NCBI GenBank assembly: GCA_036378155.1
Contig: DASUXA010000073.1
Coordinates: 1-62,630 of the forward strand
Length of the DNA: 62,630 nucleotides
DNA from: DASUXA01 sp036378155
Lineage (GTDB): Bacteria > Actinomycetota > Actinomycetes > Mycobacteriales > Micromonosporaceae
Reading direction: 5' to 3'
Below, in pieces: positions 17,601 to 25,377 of the stretch. The position numbers were made by a program, and so were the translations under genes. Below the pieces are notes generated by a model, which was given only the letters and a program-made list of their open reading frames with translations, was not told the DNA's origin and made no database searches. Every line of letters starts with the position of its first letter. Positions within the stretch are counted from its first letter, which is position 1.

Positions 17601-17648
17601 GCCGGGCACGCGGTCGGCGCGGCGCGGCGGCACCGCGCCGACCGCCCG

Positions 17649-17711
17649 GCGGGATGTGTCGCGCCAGGTGTACACCGCTCGTGGTGTACGTCCATCACGA
17701 GCGGTGTTGAG
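17649..17711. repeat. Stem-loop repeat, family member 1
   Basis: A perfect 12-bp stem, 17672-17683 (acaccgctcgtg) with 17696-17707 (cacgagcggtgt), has a 12-base loop gtgtacgtccat. A leader, ggcgggatgtgtcgcgccagg, precedes it and TTGAG follows. The region aligns without gaps to 57351-57413, where the leader and loop are similar but the stem is different and still self-complementary. It lies in the 314-base non-coding stretch between the SHOCT and ZIP-oxidase genes; no gene is seen there. Confidence 0.7.
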
Positions 17712-17875
17712 TCATCCCGTACACCCTGCCGGCGCGGCGCCGCCCCCAAGTCCGGGATGAGCGCAGGACCGATCGAGCGCGTAGAGGTGAGAGACGACGG
17801 ATGACGGGCGGTGGTCCAGCGATGGGATGAATCACCAGGGCGCGCCCGCCGATAGCGCCGGCCCGAACGGCTCCC

Positions 17876-17894
17876 TTAGGATTGCCTCACCTAA
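17876..17894 (+). promoter_or_regulatory. IdeR/DtxR-type iron box
   Basis: TTAGGATTGCCTCACCTAA agrees with 16 of 19 positions of the DtxR/IdeR consensus TTAGGTTAGSCTAACCTAA, including both outer arms TTAGG and CCTAA. It lies 20 bases before the GTG start of the ZIP-multicopper oxidase gene, close enough to overlap the promoter and block it under iron sufficiency. Confidence 0.72.
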
Positions 17895-17914
17895 CCTGAG
17901 GAGTATCTGGGGCC

Positions 17915-19816
17915 GTGGACCTGACGACGCAGCTGGTGCTGGGCTTGGTTGCCGGTGGCACCATCTTCCTGGGCCTGCTGGCCGGCCGGTGGCCGGTGCG
18001 CAACTCGACACTACGTACCGGCCTGGGCATGCTGGCCGCCGGGATCCTCGTGTACCTCATGGTCGAGATCCTGTCCGACACCGCGGGACAGGTCGCCGGC
18101 AGCTGGCGTGACGCGGTCGGCGGCCAGACCAGTCACGGCCGCGCGTTCGGTCTGACGGTACTGCTCGTGGTCGGGTTCCTCGTCGGCCTCGCCGGTCTCG
18201 CGTGGTTGCAACAGCGGCTGGGCGGGCTGGTGACCCGCAGCGCCCAGCGGCGCGCCGAACGGCGTGCCCGGCTCGCCGAGGTCACCGGAGCGCCGGTCGG
18301 CACCGTGCGTACCACCGCGCCGAGCCCAGCCGAGCAACTGGCGTTGGCGATCGCCTCCGGGATCGGTCTGCACAATCTCAGCGAAGGGTTGGCGATCGGA
18401 CAGAGCGCGGCGAGCGGTCGCACCGCGCTGGCGGCCGGGCTGGTGGTCGGGTTCGCGCTGCACAACTCCACGGAAGGGTTCGGCATCGTCGGTCCGCTGG
18501 TCAGCGACAGCACCCGGGTACCGTGGCGCACGCTCGGCTGCTACGGACTGCTCGGCGGCGGCCCGACAGTCGTCGGGGTCCTGCTCGGCGGAGTGTGGAC
18601 CAACCAGGCGGTCGACGTGTTCGTCCTCGCGGTGGCCGGCGGCGCACTGCTGTACGTGATCGGGCAACTGCTCGCCGGCGTCCGCAAGCAGGTCGCCCAG
18701 GTCGCGGCGATGGTGTTCCTGGCCGCCGGGTTCGCCGTCGGCTGGGGTACCGAGGTGACCGCGGCGGTGGCGATCAACGGCGGCGGCGCCGCGACCAGCG
18801 CGGCGACGTGCCCCGGCGCGACGGTCGAGGCCGACGGCGACGTGGTCGGCGGCGGTTGCGACCGGGCGACCGCGAACACCCCGCAACCGGTGCTCGCCGC
18901 CGCCGACGCGAAGCGCCAGCAGCAGACCGCCGCCGACCTGATGCACGAGAAGGCGCTGGTACCGACGATCGACGCCGACGGCACCCGCCACTACACGTTG
19001 ACCGCGTCGCAGTTCCCCTGGCAGATCTACCCCGGCCGGGTGGTGACCGCCTGGGGGTACAACGGCAGCGTCCCCGGTCCCCTGCTGCGCTTCACCGTCG
19101 GCGACAAGGTCGCGATCACCCTGGTCAACCACCTTCCTCAGCCGACGACCGCGCACTGGCACGGCCTCGCCGTACCGCAGAACGCCGACGGCGACCCGAT
19201 GACCGGTCCGAGCGTCGCGCCCGGCGCGTCGACCACCTACCGGTTCACCGTCACCGACCAGATGATCGGCACCCACTGGTACCACTCCCACGTCAACCCC
19301 GACTTCCAGGTCGACGCGGGTCTGCACGGTCCGATCATCGTCGACCCGGCGCCCGGCAGTCACTCCACGGCGAACCCCGCCACCGACGTCGACGCGCTGT
19401 TCACCCTGTCCGCGTTCAAGGTCGCCGGCAGCGAAGGCGAGAACGCGTTCGCCATCGACGGCAAGGCACACCCGCTCGCTCCCACCCTGACGGTGCGCGA
19501 GGGTCAGCGGGTACGCATCCGGCTGATCAACGACAGCGCCGAGAGCAGCCACGTGATGCACCTGCACGGGTACACGTGGACCCAGATCGCCCGCGACGGC
19601 AACCCGGTGGCGGGACCCGCCGACAGCAACAACATCACCCTCGGCCCGGGCGAGACCGCCGACATGCTGGTCGTCGCCAACAACCCGGGGACCTGGATGC
19701 TGCAGTGCCACATCCTCGACCACCAGATCAATCCCGGCGGCGCGGGCGGCGACGGCGACGCCACCCACATGGCGGAGATGGGCGGGTTGACGACGTTCCT
19801 CACGGTCACCCCGTGA
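17915..19816 (+). CDS. ZIP-family metal permease fused to a multicopper oxidase
   Basis: A 633-residue fusion. Residues 1-290 form a ZIP permease with about eight hydrophobic segments and the metal-channel motifs HNLSEG (153-158) and HNSTEG (183-188). Residues 345-633 form a cupredoxin-type multicopper oxidase: HWHG (His414, His416), HWYHSH (454-459), HVMHLHG (His546, 549, 551) and the last motif QCHILDH (597-603). In that last motif the first ligand of HCHxxxH is Gln597. A linker of about 50 residues with two cysteines joins the halves, placing the oxidase outside the membrane. The start is GTG 17915 with GAGGAG upstream and an iron box before it. The fusion suggests oxidation of Fe(II), Mn(II) or Cu(I) coupled to transport, like Fet3-Ftr1 in principle; which metal is unknown. 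Confidence 0.87.
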   Translation: MDLTTQLVLGLVAGGTIFLGLLAGRWPVRNSTLRTGLGMLAAGILVYLMVEILSDTAGQVAGSWRDAVGGQTSHGRAFGLTVLLVVGFLVGLAGLAWLQQRLGGLVTRSAQRRAERRARLAEVTGAPVGTVRTTAPSPAEQLALAIASGIGLHNLSEGLAIGQSAASGRTALAAGLVVGFALHNSTEGFGIVGPLVSDSTRVPWRTLGCYGLLGGGPTVVGVLLGGVWTNQAVDVFVLAVAGGALLYVIGQLLAGVRKQVAQVAAMVFLAAGFAVGWGTEVTAAVAINGGGAATSAATCPGATVEADGDVVGGGCDRATANTPQPVLAAADAKRQQQTAADLMHEKALVPTIDADGTRHYTLTASQFPWQIYPGRVVTAWGYNGSVPGPLLRFTVGDKVAITLVNHLPQPTTAHWHGLAVPQNADGDPMTGPSVAPGASTTYRFTVTDQMIGTHWYHSHVNPDFQVDAGLHGPIIVDPAPGSHSTANPATDVDALFTLSAFKVAGSEGENAFAIDGKAHPLAPTLTVREGQRVRIRLINDSAESSHVMHLHGYTWTQIARDGNPVAGPADSNNITLGPGETADMLVVANNPGTWMLQCHILDHQINPGGAGGDGDATHMAEMGGLTTFLTVTP

Positions 19817-19867
19817 CCCGTCGCCGCGCCGGCACCGACGCGCTGACGTCCACCGCCGCGCCGGCGC

Positions 19868-20233
19868 CTACCCCGGCATCGGCGCCGACGGATCGGTCTG
19901 CCAGAGGCCGAACTCGTTTCCGTGCGGGTCCCGGCACGTCGAGAACCAGCCCATGCTCGGTACCGGGCTGGGGTCGTCCGCCTGGCCGCCGAGTTCCCGC
20001 ACCCGCTGAGCGCCGGCGTTGATGTCGTCGACCTCGAAGTACGCGCGTCCGCCGCGCTTACCGGGCTCCATATTGGTGATCGCCACGCCGGCCTGGTCGC
20101 TCACGCGGGCCATGTAGTACTCCGAGGGGCCGGGAGCGGCGTCGAACTGCCATCCGAACAGCGAGCCCCAGAATTCGCGTCCCTTCGCGGTGTCGTCCGC
20201 CGGGATCTCGAAATGGACGATCTGACCGGGCAT
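19868..20233 (-). CDS. VOC (glyoxalase/bleomycin-resistance) family protein
   Basis: A 121-residue protein with two beta-alpha-beta-beta modules: GQIVHFEIPADDTAKGREFWGSLFGWQF, and YFEVDDINAGAQRVRELGGQ followed by FSTCRDPHGNEFGLWQ. His7, Glu64-region and Glu109-like residues sit where metal ligands usually lie. The start is ATG 20233 with GGAGGA upstream. Proteins of this type include dioxygenases, epimerases and resistance proteins; no substrate is indicated. It converges on the ZIP-oxidase gene. Confidence 0.88.
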   Translation of the reverse strand: MPGQIVHFEIPADDTAKGREFWGSLFGWQFDAAPGPSEYYMARVSDQAGVAITNMEPGKRGGRAYFEVDDINAGAQRVRELGGQADDPSPVPSMGWFSTCRDPHGNEFGLWQTDPSAPMPG

Positions 20234-20468
20234 CTGCCTCTCTCCTCCGCGATCGTCGCACCCATGGTTCGTCAGCCGAGACCGCTTGAGCCACGGTACG
20301 TAGTGAATTGGTGGCTTCGCGTAGCCTATGCCGACGGCCACTGCCCGGAGCGCCACTCGGCGCGCCCGACGACTCCCGGATGACCCGGTCGGCGGCACGG
20401 TCGTCGCCGGTACGGACCATCGGGATAGCGGCGTGACAAACCACTCGCCGGCGACGGCGGTCGCGCCG
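20234..20468. other. Non-coding stretch before the thrS-type leader
   Basis: No gene is supported here. The segment holds the 5' side of the VOC gene promoter (minus strand) and upstream sequence of the leader transcript. Local A+T-rich patches (tagtgaattggtggc at 20300-20314, gtgacaaaccac at 20433-20444) may be promoter elements, but I see no convincing -35/-10 pair. Confidence 0.4.
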
Positions 20469-20474
20469 TACCAT
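20469..20474 (+). promoter_or_regulatory. Candidate -10 element for a leaderless attenuator transcript
   Basis: TACCAT fits the TAnnnT pattern of actinobacterial -10 boxes and ends 6 bases before the leader-peptide ATG at 20481. Transcription would therefore start at or beside that ATG, giving a leaderless leader peptide, which would explain why it lacks a ribosome site. No clear -35 is seen. Confidence 0.45.
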
Positions 20475-20480
20475 AACGTC

Positions 20481-20537
20481 ATGATCCTCAGGTCGGTGAC
20501 GACGACGCCGGGATGCCCCGGCGTAGGTTCGCGCTGA
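20481..20537 (+). CDS. Putative Thr-rich leader peptide of a transcription attenuator
   Basis: An 18-residue frame, MILRSVTTTPGCPGVGSR, with three consecutive Thr codons (ACG, 20499-20507). The third Thr codon begins an 8-bp hairpin (20505-20512 with 20517-20524). The released strand TGCCCCGG (20514-20521) can pair, with one bulged C, with CCGGGCA (20563-20569) in the left arm of the downstream terminator. This is the standard design of ribosome-mediated attenuation: stalling at Thr codons when Thr-tRNA is scarce frees the antiterminator. The next gene encodes a threonyl-tRNA synthetase-type protein, which makes the coincidence of codon, hairpins and gene product convincing. Translation is not proven. 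Confidence 0.7.
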   Translation: MILRSVTTTPGCPGVGSR

Positions 20538-20552
20538 TCTGATCCCAAGCGA

Positions 20553-20591
20553 CGAAGCGGCCCCGGGCAGGACGCCCCCGGGGCCGCTTCG
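20553..20591 (+). terminator. Attenuator terminator hairpin before the ThrRS-type gene
   Basis: A perfect 15-bp stem, 20553-20567 with 20577-20591, with a 9-base loop caggacgcc. It starts 15 bases after the leader-peptide stop. There is no U-tract, as is common in high-G+C actinobacteria. A second hairpin (TTCGTGG 20595-20601 with CCACGAA 20617-20623) follows before the ribosome site GGGAG and the ATG at 20638, and might affect translation. Confidence 0.72.
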
Positions 20592-20637
20592 GTGTTCGTG
20601 GGGTGTCCGGCCGGGGCCACGAACCCGGGAGACACCG

Positions 20638-21912
20638 ATGCCCATCGACCACCGCAAACTCGGACGCGACCTCGACATCTTCGATTCCGACCCGCTGATC
20701 GGCGCCGGGCTGCCGTTCTGGCTGCCCGCCGGCGCCGCGGCCCGGTACGAGGTCGAGTCGTACCTGCGCGAACTGGAACGCCGCGCCGGCTACCAGCACG
20801 TCTACTCGCCGGTACTGGGCAAACGGCAGATGTACGAGCTGTCCGGGCACTGGCGCAACTTCGCCGAGGACATGTTCCCGCCGATGCGCCTGGGCGACGA
20901 CGGCGATGACGCGCTCGTGATGCGGCCGAGCCTGTGCCCCCACCACGCGCTGATATTCAAGTCGCGGCAACGGTCGTACCGGGAACTGCCGCTGCGGATC
21001 GCCGAACTCGGCGGCATGTACCGCGCGGAGCGCTCCGGGGTGCTCGGCGGACTGACCCGGGTGCGATCCATCTGGCTCAACGACGCGCACATCTTCTGTG
21101 CCGTCGGGCAGGTAGGCGACGAAGTCGCCGACGTGCTGGCGCTGATCCGCCAGGCGCACACCGCCCTGGGGCTGCGGACCTCGTCGTACCAACTGTCGCT
21201 GCGCGGCGTCGACGGCAAGTACGTCGGCGACGACGCCGCGTGGGCCGCCGCCGAACGCCTGCTGCGGGACGCGCTCGACGCCGCCGCGGTGCCCTACTCG
21301 GCGGTCCGGGGCGAGGCGGCGTTCTACGGTCCGAAGATCGACGTGCAGATCGCCGACCCGGCCGGTCGCGAGGCGACCATCTCCACCATCCAGATCGACT
21401 TCCACCAACCCGCGCGGTTCGACCTGACCTACATCGACGCGTCCGGAGGCAAAGCCCGTCCGGTGATGGTGCACCGCAGCCTGGTCGGCTCCATGGAGCG
21501 GCTGTTCGCGACCCTGCTGGAAACCCACGGCGGCGCCTTCCCGGTGTGGTACTCGCCGGTGCAGGTCAGCGTCGTGCCGGTCGGCCCCGAGCAGTACCCG
21601 GCTGCCGACCGCTTCGCCCGCGACGCGATCGCCGCCGGGCTCCGCGTCGACGTCGCCCGTGACGGCTCCGTCGCGGCCCGGATCCGAGCCGCCGCCGAGC
21701 GGAAGATCCCGTACGTCGCCGTGATCGGACCCCGCGAAGCACCCCACAGCATGGTCGCGTTGCGCCTGCGCGACGGTCGACACCTACCGGCGATGCCCGG
21801 CGCGGACGCCGTCTCCCTGGTCAGGGCGGTCGCATCGGCGCGGTCACACGACCTCCTACCGTCTGGGACCACCGCCGTCCGGCTGGCATCATCCGGGATG
21901 GCCGCGCCTTGA
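20638..21912 (+). CDS. Threonyl-tRNA synthetase-type protein lacking TGS and editing domains
   Basis: A 424-residue class II synthetase limited to the catalytic core (about residues 15-310) and the anticodon-binding domain (about 315-410). Full-length bacterial ThrRS has around 640-690 residues. The zinc and threonine ligands are intact: Cys100 in RPSLCPHH, His151 in NDAHIFC and His279 in VMVHRSLVGSMERL. Motif 2 is LRIAELGGMYRAERSGVLGGLTRVR. It should therefore charge tRNA with threonine but cannot clear Ser-tRNA(Thr) itself. The start is ATG 20638 after the attenuator. It may be a stress-induced or inhibitor-resistant second ThrRS (borrelidin- or obafluorin-type resistance is a known role for such copies), or may make Thr-tRNA or a Thr adenylate for another pathway. 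A housekeeping thrS must lie elsewhere (inference). Confidence 0.9.
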   Translation: MPIDHRKLGRDLDIFDSDPLIGAGLPFWLPAGAAARYEVESYLRELERRAGYQHVYSPVLGKRQMYELSGHWRNFAEDMFPPMRLGDDGDDALVMRPSLCPHHALIFKSRQRSYRELPLRIAELGGMYRAERSGVLGGLTRVRSIWLNDAHIFCAVGQVGDEVADVLALIRQAHTALGLRTSSYQLSLRGVDGKYVGDDAAWAAAERLLRDALDAAAVPYSAVRGEAAFYGPKIDVQIADPAGREATISTIQIDFHQPARFDLTYIDASGGKARPVMVHRSLVGSMERLFATLLETHGGAFPVWYSPVQVSVVPVGPEQYPAADRFARDAIAAGLRVDVARDGSVAARIRAAAERKIPYVAVIGPREAPHSMVALRLRDGRHLPAMPGADAVSLVRAVASARSHDLLPSGTTAVRLASSGMAAP

Positions 21913-21972
21913 TCGCACCGGATGCACCGGTACCGACGGGTGTCGGCGCCGCGACCGCACACGGAGGACCCG

Positions 21973-22752
21973 ATGAACGCCTCAGACCTGGCCGCCTACC
22001 TGGCGAGGATCGCCGTCGCGCGGCCGGCCCGCCCCGACGCCGAGACGCTCCGCCAGCTTCAACGGGCGCATCTGGCGACGGTGCCGTTCGAGAACCTCAG
22101 CGTCCACCTCGGAGAACCAGTCGTACTCGACGAGCAGGCTCTGGTGGACAAGATCGTCCATCGGCGAAGGGGCGGTTTCTGCTACGAACTCAACGGAGCG
22201 TTCGCGGCACTGCTCACCGCGCTCGGCTACCGGGTGACGCTGCTGGCCGCCCGCGTGTTCGCCGGCGACACGCCGGGACCGCCGTTCGACCATCTCGCCC
22301 TGAAGGTCGACCTAACCGAGCCGTGGCTGGTCGACGTCGGATTCGGTGCGTTCAGCCACCATCCGTTGCGGCTGGACGTGCGCGACGACCAGCACGACCC
22401 CGGTGGACTGTTCCAGGTGGTCGAACACGATGGGCAGGCCGGGTACACCGAACTGGACATCGTCATGGACGGCACGCCCCAGTACCGACTGGACCCGCGA
22501 CCGTACGTGCTGAGCGACTTCATTCCGACCTGCTGGTGGCACCAGACCTCGCCGCAGTCGCACTTCACCCGGTCATTGACCTGCTCGCTGCTCACCGGAT
22601 CCGGCCGCGTCACCCTCAGCGGCACCAGGCTCATCCAGACCGCTCACGGCGAGCGCACCGAACGCGTCCTCGATGACGCCGACGTGCTCGATGCCTACCG
22701 CAGGTACTTCGGGATCTCGCTGGACCGGCTACCCGCTGCGCCGGCGCGATGA
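21973..22752 (+). CDS. Arylamine N-acetyltransferase
   Basis: A 259-residue NAT enzyme that transfers acetyl from acetyl-CoA to aromatic amines or hydrazines, or acts as an amide synthase. The Cys-His-Asp triad is intact at Cys70 (RRGGFCYELN), His107 (FDHLALKV) and Asp121 (LVDVGFG), nearly the canonical numbering. ATG 21973 has GGAGG 7 bases upstream. It follows the ThrRS-type gene by 60 bases in the same direction and could share its transcript. Its 3' end overlaps the converging flippase gene by 24 bases. Confidence 0.95.
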   Translation: MNASDLAAYLARIAVARPARPDAETLRQLQRAHLATVPFENLSVHLGEPVVLDEQALVDKIVHRRRGGFCYELNGAFAALLTALGYRVTLLAARVFAGDTPGPPFDHLALKVDLTEPWLVDVGFGAFSHHPLRLDVRDDQHDPGGLFQVVEHDGQAGYTELDIVMDGTPQYRLDPRPYVLSDFIPTCWWHQTSPQSHFTRSLTCSLLTGSGRVTLSGTRLIQTAHGERTERVLDDADVLDAYRRYFGISLDRLPAAPAR

Positions 22753-24084
22753 AGCGCGCAGCGGCCCCCGCGCGGGTGCGGTGTAGTACGGCTGGTCGAC
22801 CTCGGCCGTCGACCGCCGGATCACCGCCAGGAACCACCAGGCCAGCACGGCGTTGACGGCCGCGAAGGCGGCGATCATGCCGGACACGCCGCCGACCGCG
22901 GCGGCCACGCCCTGCAGGGCCAGGCCGGGCAGGAACGCTACGGTCAGCGCGCTTCGAACCCGGGGCAGCCCGAGTACGGGTTGGACGGTGAAGACGGAGA
23001 ACAACACGATCACCAGCGCGTGCGCGGAGCACCCGATAGAGGCGAGCGCGACCCATCCGGGCACCAGGTGACCCAGCGCGTCGGCGGCGACCAGGCTCGC
23101 CAGGACCAGAACGGACGAACCGAGCGTGGCCAATCCGAGCAGCGCGGGGGCGTACCGCAACGCCCGGTCCCGGATCGAGAGCCGTCTGCGGGCCAGGGAC
23201 GCGATCAGCAACGAGGCCAGCGAATCGGTGAACAGGACCCCGATGACCCGGCGCAGGCTGCTGACGTACAGCGCGTAGACGGCGACGGCGGACGGACCTC
23301 TCGCCTGCATGAGCAGGATGGCGTCGAACCCGAAGAGCAGGGTGAGCAGCGACTGTCCCGTGGTGTACAGGCGTCCCTCGCGCAGGAAGGTCCGGGCGAG
23401 GCGCGCGTCCCAGCCCAGCGTCCAGCTGCTCGACTCGACGCCGTCGGGCGAAGTCCGTGGCGTTCGGCGCAGCCCGACCAGCATGAACGCCGCGCATGCG
23501 GCGTTGCTGCCGGTGACCAGCGCCGCGTACCGGACCGGGTTGCCGTGCCCGCTTGCCATGACGGTGACGACCGCGAGCAGGTACCCCCCGGCACAACCCA
23601 GCCGCAGCCCGGAGGCGAGCGACTGGCGGCCCCGGACCCGCAGCAGCGACTCGGTCAGGTACATCAACGCAGCCGACGCCCCGAGTCCCACCGCGGGCCA
23701 CAGCCGGGCCGGGGCGGCGACCGGCGCCGCGTCCGAGACCAGCGCCAGCACACCGACGTAGCCTGCCGACGTCACGAGGATCGCCCCGGCGACGACGGCC
23801 AGCGCCGTCCCGGTGACCGCGCCGACGTCCGCCCCGGCGGCCATCGCTCGGCTGGCGTTGACATGCACCCCCCACAGCATCGGGATACCGAGGACGACGC
23901 CGATCGCCTGTAGCGCCACGAACGTCCCGTACGAGCGGAGCCCGTCGCCACGGACGATCGCCAGGCTGGCGACGGTCACCATCACGCTGGCGAGGGCGGA
24001 CATCATCGCCGGGGTCCAGGCGCGGACCCTGGCGCTGACGGCGGCGGTGCGGCTGGACCGTCGCGGCGTGCCGATCCTGCTCAC
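22729..24084 (-). CDS. Polysaccharide flippase-like membrane protein (Wzx/MOP type)
   Basis: A 451-residue membrane protein with about 12 hydrophobic segments, charged N- and C-termini, and MOP-superfamily features such as GTFVALQAIGVVLGIPMLWGVHVNASRAMA after the first helix pair. It probably flips a lipid-linked glycan across the membrane. The GTG start at 24084 forms a GTGA overlap with the upstream glycosyltransferase stop, so the two are coupled. It is the last gene of a leftward glycan operon. Confidence 0.78.
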   Translation of the reverse strand: MSRIGTPRRSSRTAAVSARVRAWTPAMMSALASVMVTVASLAIVRGDGLRSYGTFVALQAIGVVLGIPMLWGVHVNASRAMAAGADVGAVTGTALAVVAGAILVTSAGYVGVLALVSDAAPVAAPARLWPAVGLGASAALMYLTESLLRVRGRQSLASGLRLGCAGGYLLAVVTVMASGHGNPVRYAALVTGSNAACAAFMLVGLRRTPRTSPDGVESSSWTLGWDARLARTFLREGRLYTTGQSLLTLLFGFDAILLMQARGPSAVAVYALYVSSLRRVIGVLFTDSLASLLIASLARRRLSIRDRALRYAPALLGLATLGSSVLVLASLVAADALGHLVPGWVALASIGCSAHALVIVLFSVFTVQPVLGLPRVRSALTVAFLPGLALQGVAAAVGGVSGMIAAFAAVNAVLAWWFLAVIRRSTAEVDQPYYTAPARGPLRASSRRRSG

Positions 24085-25301
24085 CGGCCGATCGCCTCGG
24101 CGTACACCTGAAGCGTGCGGACGGCGGCCGCCGGCCAGGAGTGGTGCTCGAGGACGTACCGACGGGCCCTGTCGCCGAGCGCCGGATCGTCGTCCCCGAG
24201 CGCCCGGACCAGCGCGGCGGCAAGCTCAGCGGGCTCCGTCGTCGCGGTACGCAGGCATGCGCCCTCGGCGCTGCCGACCACGGCCTCGTCGAACCCGGGC
24301 CCGACGACGGTCCGGGCCCGCAGCGCCATCGCCTCCAGGGCGACGAACCCGAACGGCTCGTACTCGGACGGGAAAGCGCAGGCGTCGGCCGCCACCAGAT
24401 GGTCGCGAAGCTCGTCGGTGTCCAGGAACCGCCCGAGCACGTGTACCCGTTCGACCAGGCCCAGCCGCGCCACCCGCTCACGCACCCGGTCGTCGAGGGA
24501 CACGTCCGGCCAGCCTGTACCGGCCATCACCAGGGTGACGTCGACGCCGTCGTCCAGCATCCGTCGGGTCGCCTCGAGCAGTTCCGCCACCCCCTTGTGC
24601 GGGGCGTACCGGCCGGCGAACACGATCAGCCGGCGGCCCTCCGGGATCGAGTAGAGCGACCGGACCTTGTCCCGTACGGCGGCGCGTTCGGCCCCGTCCG
24701 GGCATTCCATCCGCCACGCCTTCCCGGCACCGTGCGACACCACGACGACGTCACGGCGGCCCGCCAGGTGCGGTATCGCCGCCACCGTGCCGGACGACGG
24801 GACGACGATCAGCCGGGCCCGGCGGGCCAGGGCCCGGTTCAGCATCCGGCCGAGAGCGGCGACCGGACCGCGGCTGCCGTCCCCGTGGAAGGTCTCGGCG
24901 GAGTGCACGTGATAGCAGACCGGGAGCCGGAACAGGACAGCACAGACCAGACCGGCCGGCGCGCACATCCAGTCGTGCGCCGCGACCAGGTCGACCTTCT
25001 CCCGCAGCCGCAGCCGCCCGGTGTACCAGACCCCCGCGGCGTTCAGCCGGACGAACGCGACCAGCATGGCGAGTCGCGATTGCGGCAGTGAGGATCGCGC
25101 CCACGGCAGGGTGGCGGGCACCCGGCGGACGGTCACTCCGCGGTACCGCGACACGCGCGGCAGGTCGCGGTGCCGCGACGAGCCCACCAGGTGGACCTCG
25201 ACGTCCTCGGACGCCAGAGCGCCGAGCAGCCCCTCCAGATAGGTGCCGATCCCGCCGTACGGATCGGGTGGTGAGCCGGTGGATACCATGACGACTCTCA
25301 T
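24081..25301 (-). CDS. GT4-type glycosyltransferase
   Basis: A 406-residue retaining glycosyltransferase of GT-B fold. The N-terminus MRVVMVSTGSPPDPYGGIGTYLEGLL carries the Gly-rich acceptor loop. The donor domain shows LIVFAGRYAPHKGVAELLEA and the EX7E-type block FPSEYEPFGFVALEAMALRARTVVGPG. ATG 25301 has GGAGG 9 bases upstream and gives the typical family N-terminus; an upstream in-frame start would add 17 residues. It probably adds a sugar to the lipid-linked glycan exported by the flippase with which it overlaps. Confidence 0.9.
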   Translation of the reverse strand: MRVVMVSTGSPPDPYGGIGTYLEGLLGALASEDVEVHLVGSSRHRDLPRVSRYRGVTVRRVPATLPWARSSLPQSRLAMLVAFVRLNAAGVWYTGRLRLREKVDLVAAHDWMCAPAGLVCAVLFRLPVCYHVHSAETFHGDGSRGPVAALGRMLNRALARRARLIVVPSSGTVAAIPHLAGRRDVVVVSHGAGKAWRMECPDGAERAAVRDKVRSLYSIPEGRRLIVFAGRYAPHKGVAELLEATRRMLDDGVDVTLVMAGTGWPDVSLDDRVRERVARLGLVERVHVLGRFLDTDELRDHLVAADACAFPSEYEPFGFVALEAMALRARTVVGPGFDEAVVGSAEGACLRTATTEPAELAAALVRALGDDDPALGDRARRYVLEHHSWPAAAVRTLQVYAEAIGR

Positions 25302-25377
25302 GCCGTCCTGCCTCCGCTGTTCAGGTGGACGTGGTTGGGATGACGAGGACAAGGGCGGGTTGCCGCATCGACGGTCC

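Noticed and set aside
17649..17711. Short coding genes inside the stem-loop repeats
   Set aside because: Frames exist on both strands at both copies, but they are explained by the palindromic DNA and have no ribosome site or known family.
20234..20637. T-box riboswitch before the ThrRS-type gene
   Set aside because: I found no T-box consensus or specifier-loop structure; the Thr-codon leader peptide with competing hairpins explains the region better.
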